A DNA stretch of 64,000 bases from Cucumis sativus (lineage: Eukaryota > Streptophyta > Magnoliopsida > Cucurbitales > Cucurbitaceae). Below the pieces are notes generated by a model. The model had not been told where the DNA came from. It saw only the letters and a program-made list of their open reading frames with translations, and ran no database searches. Location of the stretch: NCBI RefSeq assembly GCF_000004075.3, contig NC_026657.2, positions 7,130,001 through 7,194,000 on the forward strand, in the 5' to 3' direction. The position numbers and the translations under genes were made by a program. The number at the start of each line of letters is the position of its first letter. Position 1 is the first letter of the stretch. Shown piece by piece: positions 1 through 14,330 of this stretch.

Positions 1-2
1 GG

Positions 3-197
3 AACCTGAACTCCGGCAACCGGACCGGAGAACTGGTGGTAAATGTGGAAGCACGTACGAAAATAGGATTCGTGGTGGATGGCCGTAGAATGCCGCCGGT
101 AAAGATTGAAGTGAGTTGCGGAAGTGTGAGCTTGAAACGTCTGGACAGAGGGAACGTGCCGAAATGCTCCATTCATTTGCGCCGATGGTTTCTGTAA
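3..197 (+). CDS. 3' end of a LEA_2 / NDR1-HIN1-like (NHL) protein
   Basis: This is the C-terminal end of a coding region that enters from the left edge, open in one frame from base 3 to a TAA at 195-197 (64 residues visible). The segment reads as alternating beta-strand sequence: GELVVNVEARTKIGF, then VKIEVSCGSVSL, then a basic end in LRRWFL. This is the pattern of the last strands of the LEA_2 (late embryogenesis abundant 14) fold in plant NHL proteins, which usually have an N-terminal membrane segment followed by an extracytoplasmic LEA_2 domain. The N-terminus lies outside the window, so the membrane anchor cannot be seen. The family call rests on the VxVEARxKIGxxVDG and VSCG patterns only. 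Confidence 0.6.
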   Translation, partial: NLNSGNRTGELVVNVEARTKIGFVVDGRRMPPVKIEVSCGSVSLKRLDRGNVPKCSIHLRRWFL

Positions 198-1217
198 CCA
201 AAAAAAGAAAGAAGAAGAAAATTAAATCAAATAAATTTAAGATGGTAATTACAGTGTGATTATTAAACTCTATGAACACAGAAAAGTTTATGCGATTGAT
301 TTTTACCCACAGAAAAACAAAATATAGGTATGCTTTTGGACTCAATTTTTGGTAACATTTTGATTTTTATAATTGTTCTGTAGAGAAAGATGTTGATAAT
401 TCATATCATAATTGAAATCATTTTATGTCTCGTGATCTTCTTCTTTGTTTTAACATATATTTTTTAATGTACAATGTGATCGTTTGACATAGAAGTGTAT
501 TGAAGAACTTTCGTGGTTTGAATTTGAATAAATTGTTTGAGAAACAAAAATAGAACCAAAAAAAATTCTATAAATATACACATGCATAACTTTGTAAATG
601 TTATCCATTTAATCATTTCAATTTAGTTACATGTTACAGATTTACTTTCTATATTTGAATTTTAGTTCAATTATCCTTTACGACTAACTTTTTCTAATAC
701 TCAGAGTTTAATCTTTTGATATTGATTTTAAGTTTTGAGTTACGTTAAAATAATATCCAAATGTCTTTTAGGTTTTTCATTTATACTTTCTTTTTGCTTC
801 TATCCATTGTTATGTTCTTCCTTCTTTTGGTAAGTAATGACAACATCCATCACCATTTAGATTAATATTAGTATAACTTTTTAAGAGTCCATGGTTGATG
901 GTTTATCTTTTTTTCTAACGTTCAATTAGTTGATAGTTACTCTTTGATACCACTGTATAAAGTCAATATAAGAGATCATTATTTTAAGTTGGCTAGCCTA
1001 CTTTTATGGTTTGTTGTTGGTGTGTTAAATATTTGTTTTTTGGAACCTAACATTTAATTAATATTGAGTTTTAGTCTCTTTTTGCACCTTAAATTGTTGG
1101 GTAGATTCGGATATGATTGAAGCCTTGGAATGAGATGTTTAGTTAATTAGACTACGGCTTTACAACTTTAGTTTTTTTTTTTGGAAAATTGGAATGGATT
1201 ACTATTTTAGCAATAAT

Positions 1218-1410
1218 AATTAAAAATATAACAACATTTTTAAAAAATTACAAATATAGTAAAACTATCACTGATATATTTGTATTGCTAATAGACTTCA
1301 TATGATATATCAGTGATAGACCAATATTTACAACATGGTCTATCATTGATAGAATTTGACAAATTTTATTATATTTGTAATTTTTTTAAAATTGTGTTAC
1401 ATACTTAATT
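1218..1410. mobile_element. MITE-like inverted-repeat element
   Basis: Bases 1218-1264 and the reverse complement of 1364-1410 align over 47 bases without gaps at roughly 80 percent identity, sharing the core ATTACAAATATA. The interior holds a second nested pair built on CTATCACTGATA and TATCAGTGATAG. The element is about 190 bp with no coding capacity, which fits a non-autonomous DNA transposon (MITE). I could not identify a clean target-site duplication, so the superfamily is open. It may be one of the common cucurbit intergenic fold-back repeats. Confidence 0.5.
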
Positions 1411-2384
1411 AATTTGAATTTAATTGTTAAATTTGCAACAATTAATTTTTTTCTTTTTTTTTTAATTATAACTTCATAACTATTAGAGAAGCGATTTTAT
1501 TTTCTTTCATTTTTTAATTAACAAACAATGTCTTTTTTTTTTCCTTCCCCTCTTTTAGTTGTGGATTGAACATAAAAAGAAATTAATGTTCAAATTATTA
1601 TATTTTTGTTAGGTTTATCTAACTTCTAAGACTGGAAAAGAAAGATGCCACTAATTTCAAATTTGGTGTCTATTAGATTCTTAATCTTTGTTAACAAGTA
1701 TTTAACGTTACGTCTACTACTTCATCTATACACTCCAATTTTGTGCTTAATTTCTTAATATTTTTTAAATTAATACTACGTCGTTAGTAAGTAAATGACA
1801 AAAATGGTTTTAAATCAAAATTAAAATTAGAAAAATGGTATAAAATAACATTTTGAAAATATGATATAGCAATTATAGCACACTCTTTTATAATTTTGCA
1901 AATATGACAAAATTTTCACTTCTTTATCTTCAATTTGTTATTATTCCTAAACTATCATTCAATAACTTATTTTTTTTTTCATCTTTTTAATATTCTAGTT
2001 ATTATTTATTTATTCTCTCATTTCGTAAGGCCTTAATTATTTGTTTATTCTTATACTATAAAGTTATTTTTTTTTTGTCTTAATCTTAATTTTAAAATAT
2101 AAGTAGTACAATAATTGCCATATAAAATATAATATAATAGTCGTTGATCCGAGTAATTTAACTTCATTTGTGATTTTTTTTTTTACTTTATTCAATGTGT
2201 ATTTTGAGTTAAATCTGATTTCAATGATTTTGTTTTATTTTTACATTAATTTTTTTGTTTTACTTTGTCTCAGTTTCGTATATCAATATTATAATATATT
2301 TATATTATATGTATTAGTTTGTTAATATACTTACCACATTATTTTAGTTTTTTCAAATTTTTATGCAGTTCATTAGAGTATTAT

Positions 2385-2790
2385 TAAGCATATGAATGAT
2401 GTAACTCATTGTATCATTATTAAGCATATCAACAGTATATTGTTAAAGTATATAAGTAAAGTGAATCATTACCAATTATATTAATCAAGTTTACAAGTGT
2501 ATATCAATGGTATATCAAGTGTATAAGTATAACTTCAAACATATCAAGTGCATATAGTCAATTAATTGTATAAGTGAATAATATTAAATGTATTTGTAGT
2601 GTATCCAACATATATTGATAATGTTTCAGGTGTGTATCAAAATGTATCGAGTGTATCAAAGAGTATCATGTGCATCAAGTGTATCGATCAAACGTATCAA
2701 AAAGTATCAAGTATATCAATGGATGTATTAGGTGTATTTGACGTATATAAGATGTATCAAACGTATATAAGTATTTGTGACATTTTACCA
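2385..2790. repeat. Degenerate GTATCAA-type minisatellite
   Basis: The words GTATCAAGTGTATC, GTATATCAA and CAAGTGTAT recur many times at irregular 9-14 base spacing over roughly 400 bases, densest from 2595 to 2775. The tract keeps open frames on both strands because the repeat contains few stop-forming words in some phases; the frames are tyrosine, valine, serine and isoleucine rich and look non-coding. Flanks near 1835 and 2790 share the word AAAATGGTA/TTTACCATTTT in inverted orientation, so the tract may sit inside an older larger element. Confidence 0.5.
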
Positions 2791-3169
2791 TTTTGATGTG
2801 TGAGATGAGTTTTGTTTTTGTTATTTTCGCAAATAATAAAGTGTGTAGTGTGGACTTAATTATTATCTTATTTTTTCTTTTTTGCATGTTCCCAAAAAAT
2901 TTAATTAAAATACCTTTGTGATTTTTTTTAAAAACACCTTAAAAACTAGTTTGGAGGGTAATTAAACACTATAATTTCCATTTTTTTTTAATTAAGTACT
3001 TTGTACTTCAAAAAAAAAAGGTAAACATCAATTTAAACCTTTGGTGATTTTACACGTTACGCTTTCCGCCAACTGGGTTCGTTGGCTTTGTTCATTTTCC
3101 CGCACGCGACATTTCCGCCATTTTCCCCCTCAGCTTTCTCGTCGGAGTGGCCCCTCCAGGTTACCGTCT

Positions 3170-6590
<3,421 letters not shown>

Positions 6591-8881
6591 TATGTATTAT
6601 GGGAAGGGCATGAGGGATGTTGCTGTTAGTTCTCATGTATAAATGAAAGTTTTCTGTACAATCTACTCTTGTGGGAGATTGAAATAATTCTATGTTGTCC
6701 AATTTGAATCAACCTGATGCTTTAAGTCTGTGTTTCGACTAATATATATAAATTATATGGAATTGATTTTGTACAGTTCCATGACCTGTGATTCTTAATC
6801 CTAGATTTCAAGCTAGTGATGGAACTATTTGGCATCATGGCTTCTCATGATGGTGGAGGATAAAGGCGGAGAATGGGCCAATGCCGTTCCAATTGCATTT
6901 CCAACCCACTTGAATTCTGAGGGTATGCAATCTTTTCCACATTCTAAACTTTCTTTTTTCACCGTTCATTTTGTCAACTGCCTTATATTTCTTTCTTGGA
7001 TCTAGACATTTCTCTTGAGTAATTGAGAAATTATCCGTACTATTTTTGCTGCAAAACGTAGACATGAAACAAACGGGTGGGCTGGACGGCAAGGGCTCTA
7101 CATAACCTAAGAACTTAGGATTTCACAGGTCTGACTTTTGGCAATTTTCATCCGTATATTCTTGGATCTAAGACTTCTCTTTTAAGATCGAACTTCAATC
7201 TATGTTTAGATTGAGTTTCGTATAGCTTTAGTAAATACTGATTTTAATCAGTAAACAGTTGAATATTGGACAAACACACGCAGTTCAGTTGGAAAAAAAA
7301 AAAAGATCGGAGAGCACTTATTAGTATATAATTTAATAAATAATTGGAATAAGCACACTTCGAATAGGAAAAAGACCGAAAAGGCGTTTAAAGATCCATC
7401 AGAAAACGTCTTGACATTGTCGTGTCTTCTTTCTTGCACCTACCACTCCCATGTCAATTTATTAATCTCTCTCTCTCCTTCTATCAATAGAAATAGATTA
7501 AGGGCTGCAATTTGGTTGACAAAGAAAGTGGGACAATTCCTACATCCTATTCCCAAAAAGAAATTAAATTATTTAAATGTTGCGCTGTCCTTTGGTATCC
7601 TCAAGTTGGTTTTGCCATCTCTTCAACTTATCTTCAAACGTAGGTGGACATGAACTACACCCCAGAATTCCCTTTCCGACAATAATTGTCGAAAGCTATT
7701 CATATACTTCGAAACTTAAATTCTAAGGCACATAATATCTATCAAGCACTCATCATACACCTTGCCAATTTTGCCAACAACAGGGTCGGGTTATTACGTG
7801 CATGCTCACTTTGTTTGGTTTTTAGAGCCTTCACTTCCCAATAATTTGTTTTGGATCATTACCCAACATTTGTCATCTAATGAGAGGGAAAACAAAGACG
7901 TTTGCTTTGTAGGCTTCCTGTGTTGTGATCTTTTTCATTTCTTAGTTGATGTGGGACTTGGTCACTCTCAATAATCACTCATTCAAACAGAGGACCGCAT
8001 AATCTCTCTTGAAATGGTCGTCTTTCATGTCAATCTCTCTAGCTTCTATATGAAGTATGTGTTCAATCAGGCTAGCTCTTCTTCTTTGGGGTGCATGCGA
8101 CCCGTGTCATGATGTGTATTTTCACATATCTCATTCATCCCTAATCCAACTATGTGCATCTCGTTTTTTATTTGTTAAATTTTCTATTCATTTACCCAAC
8201 TAAATCCAAACATCAAAAACCTAACTAAAAGAGGAAAAACGACTCTCAGCATTTTTTTTCTAACTTAATGCTAAAGTGAGAGCGTTTTTCTAGGCTATTC
8301 TCAAGCAATTTTAAGTTTTAGTCTTAAGACTCAAACTCTCCCAAGTGAATTCGAAGAGATGATGACAAAAATATGATTTGTTGGTTTAATCTGAAGATAA
8401 CGAGTGGACAAATAAAAAGTGAATAAGAAACAAAAAATTAGTGGTGGGTGATGATCGGCTGTTACATTTGTATGATGAATCTTCTTTACAGTTTCACTTC
8501 ATTAAATCCAAGAATGAAAGGAAATCACGTGAAGAAAATGAATTTTGTGAAGATATCTAATGGAGAATGACAGTTCCTTTAATGTCTTGGACTCACATGC
8601 TTGGCCCAAAGCAAATAATGCTATTTAATATCCAAAATATAGCCTTAATTTTAACAATTCATGTTAATTTCTCACCAAAATATATACATGTCCATGTATT
8701 ATTAATAAATATGTCAATTCTATTTAATGAGAAACAAAATTCTTCATGTTTTGTGGCTTTGATTTTCTTAGAATCTTTCTTTGTTTTGTTTTGTAATGAT
8801 CTCTTTTCTCATGGTATTCTCTTCATCATACTTGACAGAGTTATTAGGTTTTTGGTTTTCTTGATATTTATGTTGGTCTAA

Positions 8882-8948
8882 ATATTTTTTGGATGGATAG
8901 CTGTTGATACATTATTGACTAAATTATATTTTGGATGGATAGCTGTTG
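8882..8948. repeat. Two-copy tandem duplication, 42-base period
   Basis: The word TTTTGGATGGATAGCTGTTG occurs at about 8887-8906 and again at 8929-8948 with identical sequence, extended leftward by AT-rich bases in both copies. The spacing of 42 bases and near identity indicate a recent local duplication. Confidence 0.75.
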
Positions 8949-8972
8949 CTCTAGTCACTCTCTACTACGGTA

Positions 8973-9004
8973 GTGTGTGTGTGTGTGTGTTTTTTTTTTT
9001 TTTT
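8973..9004. repeat. (GT)n microsatellite plus T run
   Basis: About nine GT units (8973-8990) run directly into a T homopolymer that ends near 9004. This is a likely length-polymorphic locus. Confidence 0.85.
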
Positions 9005-9196
9005 AAATTTTGAAAAGTCTACTTTTAGTGTTTAGTCTACTTAAAATTATTTTTATAGTGGAAGAGGGGGAAACCCCCATAGGAGTGGTGATTATTTCGT
9101 GTAGGACTTGGGAGGAAGGAAGAAGAAACCAACAAAATATCTGGTCCTGTCCAAATTCATACTTAAAATAAGAAAACGGGAAGTGAAAAGGCACTG

Positions 9197-9371
9197 CCAC
9201 GTGGAGAAAGCACAACGTCCCGATGAAATATGCGGCGACTCTAATCCTTAAAATTTATACTTAATTAATAAATGCTTACAACTTAAATTTTTTGCTCGAA
9301 GAAGTAAATAGGACAGAACACTCATATAAATCTGGACCTTTTGCTTTCCTCTGCTCTGCTCTGCTCTGCTC
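9197..9371 (+). promoter_or_regulatory. Putative core promoter and leader of the CRF gene
   Basis: A palindromic G-box/ABRE core CCACGTGG lies at 9197-9204. A TATA-like TATAAA is at 9325-9330, about 170 bases before the ATG at 9502. A short CTCTG pentanucleotide repeat (about four units, 9349-9371) follows in the presumed leader. No ATG occurs between the TATA-like box and the start codon. The G-box suggests bZIP or bHLH control, for example by abscisic acid or light. This is inference from motif and position only. Confidence 0.45.
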
Positions 9372-9501
9372 CTCTCAGACTCAGAACCTTCTCCTCTTCT
9401 TTTCACTCCCATTCCCTTTCCTATATCTGCAAATTTAGTTCGTAAAAGATCTTAGTTCGTTTCCCCTTTTTACGAATCTTGACCCTAAAGTTCAGAGGGC
9501 T

Positions 9502-10353
9502 ATGAAATCCCACTACCCATTAATGGGTCGAGTTTTTTCCGGCGGAATTAAGTTCAGAGAAACCAGAACCGTCACCCACAAACCGGCGGCGGAGACCAAA
9601 CTCGTCCGAATTTCCTACACCGACGCCGATGCAACTGATTCGTCAAGTGGGGAAGACGAAGAGCCAATCCTCGTCCGCCATGTCAAACGCCACGTGACCG
9701 AGATCAGGCTTCTCACTACCGATTGTTCAAAAAAAGCGCCGCCGAAGTCCAGAGCTAATCCGCCGCGAAATTCAGAGAGTCATAGAAAGTTTCGTGGAGT
9801 TCGGCGGCGCCCGTGGGGGAAATGGGCGGCGGAGATCAGAGACCCTTTACGGCGAACCAGAGTTTGGCTTGGAACCTACGACACGGCGGAGGAAGCCGCC
9901 GTTGTTTACGACCAAGCCGCTGTTCGCCTTAGAGGTCCCAGCGCTCTTACCAATTTTGTCGCTGAAACTCCCCATTCCGAAACAACGCTTGTCACATATC
10001 TCACTCCGCCGCCACCGGAAAATCAAAGTGCGGCGGCGGCGGTTTCCGAAACCAAAGAATCTCGGAGTATCTGCTCCCCGACTTCCGTTTTGAGATTAGA
10101 AGATGAAAATTGGAGAGCCATTGACCATTATCTAAGCGAAGAATCAGGATTAGAAGACGAATTCAATTGGCTATATGATCGGAATTCTAACAGTTTCTTG
10201 TTCAATTTAATAAACCCACAACCGATATTTTCTGACCAATTGGAAATTACAATTCCGAAATGGGAAGACTTTGGGGACATTTCGGTGGATTTCGATTCAT
10301 GTAAATGGGACGTAGAGAATTATTTTCAAGATCCAAACTTTAGTATTGCGTAG
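9502..10353 (+). CDS. Cytokinin response factor, AP2/ERF transcription factor
   Basis: A single exon encodes 283 residues. Order of parts: an N-terminal CRF domain (about 33-70, with [17 protein letters not shown] and [11 protein letters not shown]), a serine/proline linker, one AP2/ERF DNA-binding domain (about 94-152, with [20 protein letters not shown] and [12 protein letters not shown]), and an acidic C-terminal half with SPTSVL at 192-197. That last motif is the putative phosphorylation site of the CRF clade. The aromatic and acidic tail ending near DVENYFQDP is typical of activation regions. CRFs act in the nucleus downstream of cytokinin phosphorelays and bind GCC-box-like sites. Intronless structure is usual for the family. 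An AATAAA signal lies at 10626-10631. It could be CRF3, CRF4 or CRF6-like; position (beside UBC and MTM1) favours CRF4/CRF6. Confidence 0.93.
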   Translation: MKSHYPLMGRVFSGGIKFRETRTVTHKPAAETKLVRISYTDADATDSSSGEDEEPILVRHVKRHVTEIRLLTTDCSKKAPPKSRANPPRNSESHRKFRGVRRRPWGKWAAEIRDPLRRTRVWLGTYDTAEEAAVVYDQAAVRLRGPSALTNFVAETPHSETTLVTYLTPPPPENQSAAAAVSETKESRSICSPTSVLRLEDENWRAIDHYLSEESGLEDEFNWLYDRNSNSFLFNLINPQPIFSDQLEITIPKWEDFGDISVDFDSCKWDVENYFQDPNFSIA

Positions 10354-11120
10354 ACTGACTGACAAAACTAGCTGGGATTGTACGGGCAGTTGTGACTGTG
10401 AGAGAGGATTTTGTTTTGTTATCCTTTTCTTTTTTTCTTTTTCTTTTTTGTTATTATTTATTGATTTGTTATTATTAATTTCTAAATTTTTGTTTCGTTT
10501 AATTTTGTATTCTAATGTATGTTTTATGAGCTTTTATTTTTGGAGTGAATTGTATTGTCTGGAAATAGAATAGTGAGGTGCAACTTTATGTACTCCCCAA
10601 CTTTTTCTAGATTTAAGATATGTTCAATAAATGGGGGTAGGTTACAGAATTTTATTTGAGTATCTAAATACTTTATTCTCTTTGGTTTTTGCTTTTTGAA
10701 TTTTGACCAGGGATTTCATTTTCAGTAGTTGTGTATTTGAAATTTGAAAAACAAAGTAACCAACATTAGCTTCAATTACCGTTTTTGGTAGTTGTAGTTG
10801 GACTTCTTTCAAACTTGGTTTTATTTATAGTTTTAGTTTAGCTTCGATTTCATTCTTACCTATAACTTGATCAAACTTTTACAAAAACATCTACATCTTT
10901 ATAATCATTACTTAAAGTAAGTGGCATGGGAATCACTATTTTTTAAATCTTTTTTAGCACTTAAGTGTGTCATTCCAAATGGAATCTAAGTTTATATTTT
11001 TAATTAAATAAAAATAAGAGGACGAATATTGAAGTTTTTTAAGAGATAAAAATGTGATTTAAAGATAATTTTGGACTTCTAATTAGCTATAGAAATCTAA
11101 TTGAAATTTTTAGAAAAAAT

Positions 11121-11229
11121 ATCAATTTATATTACTAAACTTTGGAGGTTGTATAAATTAAAAGCCCTTAAATTTTTACATGTGTTTAGGCTTCTTCAAT
11201 TTTTAGTAAAGTTTAGGGGTTTTATTGAT
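11121..11229. repeat. Weak fold-back repeat
   Basis: The arm starting ATCAATTTATATTACTAAAC (11121) matches, imperfectly, the reverse complement of the arm ending in ATTGAT (11229). The arms are about 22 bases with several mismatches. It may be a decayed MITE or chance pairing in AT-rich DNA. Confidence 0.25.
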
Positions 11230-13819
11230 TGAATTATAAGTCTATGGAGTTTTTCAAAAAGATCATGCAAACATTTATAAACTATTGTGTTTAAATGGAT
11301 ACAATCCTTATAGTTTATAGTTATAAATAAAAAAATTTCCAAAAATTTAAAATAATTGAAAAAAAAAAGTGTGAATAATCTAAATTATAGGGACTAATCA
11401 AATAATTTACCAAAAAAGAAAAAAGACCAATAATCAAATTGAATTAATACGTAGTACTTAATTATAGAAACCGATTCTTTAGAGGGGGGATAGGGTTAGA
11501 TAAGATTGTGTATGTAATTAAGGAGAAATTATGGATAGATAGGGATTGTTTATATCTTCATTTGGAAAGTTGAAAAAGGAAAAAAGAGAGAGATCATAGG
11601 GCATATGAAAAGAATAATTGAAGAGGCAATGCACATCTGTCATGGTTAGCTTTTGAAATAAATGTTATAATGTTGGGAAATAATTTAGCCCTCTAACTGC
11701 AGACAACTGGTACGAGGTTTCTTGTGGACCAACACCCCCCCCTCTTCACCACTCTCTTTTCTTTTTCCATTTCCATTTCTTCATCTTGAGCAATAGAATG
11801 CTCGAATCTATCTCAACTGCACTGTAGCATGAAAACTATAGTTAGACAATTGAGTATGAATTACATATTGGATAGGTGTTGGCTGAATGTCATACTTGTA
11901 TTCTCATTTTGATGAATTGTAGCTATTGGTTGAAGAGTGATTCTATGTATCTCGTTTGTGAATTTCATTATATTCGAGAATAAATCTCTTGAACCTTTGA
12001 TTTGATTCTCCGATAAAGAAAATGTAAGCTATAGGTGGCTAGATTGACGTATAAATTGTTATTAATTATAGAAATTGTAAAGCGGGTTTGAGGGATTTTA
12101 GACCATATATTAGGGTCCTAGTAAGAAAGGGTCAAAGCTCATCTTTCTTTCATCCTAGCTAGTGTGTTTTGAGGGAATAATTTGAAAGGACCAGGGGAAT
12201 ACTCTTTAAGGTTTGCTTAAGTTAATGCTTGTGTGTACTTAGTTTTTGGAGATAAAAGGGCTATTTGTAGAACTAAAGGAGACCATTAATGGGAAGAGTC
12301 AAAAGCAATAACAAGTGGGTAGTTTTGAACCTAAACAACATGAAAAGAAAGAATATTTACCATTGCTAGCTCCAAGTTGAAAAAGAGAAATAATATAGTA
12401 AGCAAAGTGAAAAGAGGGTTTAGGGGAAAAGTAGAAAATATGTTGGTTGCAAAAAAGGGTGAGAAAAAACCATTCCTTGGTGTCATCTACACAGCACTGA
12501 TTCTTGTTTGGGTCTTTGTGGTGGTGGGAGATCATTCTTCTGTCCTACATCCAAATACCCTTTACACCCAATTTCTCACTTTCTCTTCTTTTAACCTTAA
12601 ATTCTCTTAAATCACTCCCCAATATTAACTCAATATCATCAAAACCAGCCATTCTACAAATTAAAAGAAAATCAATACATTTTTTGTGATTTTGGTGTAA
12701 CTTTTATTTCTCCTATCCATTTTCATATGAGTTTGATTTCAATTTAGTTATTAGATTTTAAAATATTTTAATTTTATCGATCTCTATATATTATATTGTT
12801 CAATATTTTCACTTGTAACCTTGATTTTAACTTTTTTTTTTTTGTTGGTAAACTTAGAATATTATGAAGTGCAAATATCTAAATGAAAGGGTAGAGACTA
12901 TTTAATAAAATTCAAATTGAGAACTATATGTATATAGTTCCGTACGCGTACTTGCTTAATTTGGATTACTCTAAACTCATCATGGTTTCAACTCAATTAA
13001 ATTGTCTCCCTTTCCCTTTTCATTTTGTGATTAGTTTATTTTATTTATTTTTCTCATTATCTTAAAATATTTTATTCGGGAGAGAGAAAAAAATGTGGAG
13101 TATCCAAGAAACATGTAATGATGTAATTATTATTATGTTTCTTTAAAGCCTATTTCATGATTATTCTTTTTCTTTAGATTAGAGAAGAAGACAAAACATG
13201 ATGTTGTAGTTTCTGATGTTCTAATAATCAGCCTACATACATATACTTAAATTGGTTTAATTAATGTTAGAAAAAAAAAAACCTTTTACCATAAAAAACA
13301 GTAGACAAATTGAACTATTAACTTATGAGTCCGATGTCAATAGATCTAAATTTTTTTAAAAAAATGTTTATTCATATCATATATGATTTAAATCTTATCC
13401 CATTGAAGGAAAAACCAATATATCAAGTTTGTATTTTCCATTTCAAAATCTAAGAACTAAAAAAGAAAAAAATGGGAAGAATCCAATTACTAAAAATACA
13501 AAATTACTTAGTAAAACTATATGCTTATGGTCTTTCTTGAAAAGAAAACAACATAGAGTATCAATTGGAATAATTCGAGAAAATAATAATCATCAACTAT
13601 ATATTATTGTTTTCCTCTTCACTTTTTCAATTTTGGTTTATTTAGATTATAAAATATATATATATATATTTTGTCCTCCAATTATTTCTTTTTTTCTTCA
13701 TCATATTTAGAAATACATGGACCAAACAAATACACTATTAATACGATGTAATTTTTTTTCTTTTCCGATCAGAATTTTACCGATCACTGACCACAATCAG
13801 TTGTGACAAAATTGAGAGA

Positions 13820-14330
13820 GAGATCACGTGAGATAGTGAATAAACAGCAGAGTGAGATTTGGGCCTCTATTTGAAACTACGAAATGGGCTGGGCCCATCT
13901 TTTCAATAATTCCTCTAGTACGTTAATATCGGTGGGCCACAAACACCTGGATCCGCAGAAATAATTGCTCCTAAGCCCAAATGATTTACTCGTGACGTGG
14001 AAGCACAAAACACATTAATTCCAATCATATGTATACCGAGTGAGCTATCAGTGGGATTATAAAAGATAATTATGAGTATTAGGATGTGAGAATTAGGATT
14101 TTTTTAATAAGCCCATTAGGCCCATTTTACCGACAGAAAAAGTCTCAAAGTCTGACAAACAACTAAGGGAGTAATCAGATGGACCATACCACACCCGTGA
14201 GTACCATACACACCATTATAATTTCCACGTGGAACAGCGAAACCCATTCAGAAACTCTTTCTTCATAAAAACAATAATAAAACCATCCCACACATACATC
14301 CACAAATCAATTACATGCATGCATGTACAC
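13820..14330. promoter_or_regulatory. Orphan promoter-like region: G-boxes, site II motifs, RY palindrome
   Basis: Site II (TCP-type) words TGGGCC/TGGGCT or their complements occur at 13860-13865, 13885-13890, 13890-13897, 13933-13938, 13974-13979, 14110-14115 and 14119-14124. ACGT-core motifs occur at 13825-13830 (CACGTG), 13993-14000 (TGACGTGG) and 14223-14234 (a 12-base palindrome with CCACGTGG core). A 14-base palindrome ACATGCATGCATGT with overlapping RY elements is at 14313-14326. Such clustering is typical of a promoter, yet the nearest recognised start codons are about 3.5 kb upstream (CRF, other direction of travel) and 1.5 kb downstream (MTM1). The target gene is not identified. Confidence 0.4.

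Larger units (their letters stand above)
198..3169. other. AT-rich spacer, no gene recognised
   Basis: About 3 kb between the LEA_2-like gene and the E2 gene. It is AT-rich with many homopolymer runs. It holds a MITE-like inverted repeat (1218-1410) and a degenerate GTATCAA-type repeat tract (about 2385-2790). Short open frames at 2599-2796 (+) and 2675-2887 (-) are by-products of the repeat tract. The last 120 bases before 3170 are GC-richer, lack any ATG and look like the leader of the E2 gene. Confidence 0.6.
6591..9501. other. Spacer between E2 and CRF genes
   Basis: No gene is supported. The first 130 bases are the 3' UTR of the E2 gene. Open frames at 6835-7092 (-), 7411-7653 (+), 7762-7974 (+) and 8567-8881 (+) have no recognisable family and no splice partners. 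The interval holds a 42-base tandem duplication (8882-8948), a (GT)n tract followed by a T run (8973-9004), and at its right end the putative CRF promoter (9197-9371). Confidence 0.6.

Noticed and set aside
6835-7092. Open frame downstream of the E2 gene, and a plus-strand MVEDKGGEWANAVPIAF frame at about 6850
   Set aside because: No family resemblance, no splice partner and no leader; most likely E2 3' flank.
13429-13710. 93-codon frame in the CRF-MTM1 spacer
   Set aside because: Lys, Asn, Ile and Tyr-rich AT-driven composition with an (AT)n tract inside; not a credible gene.
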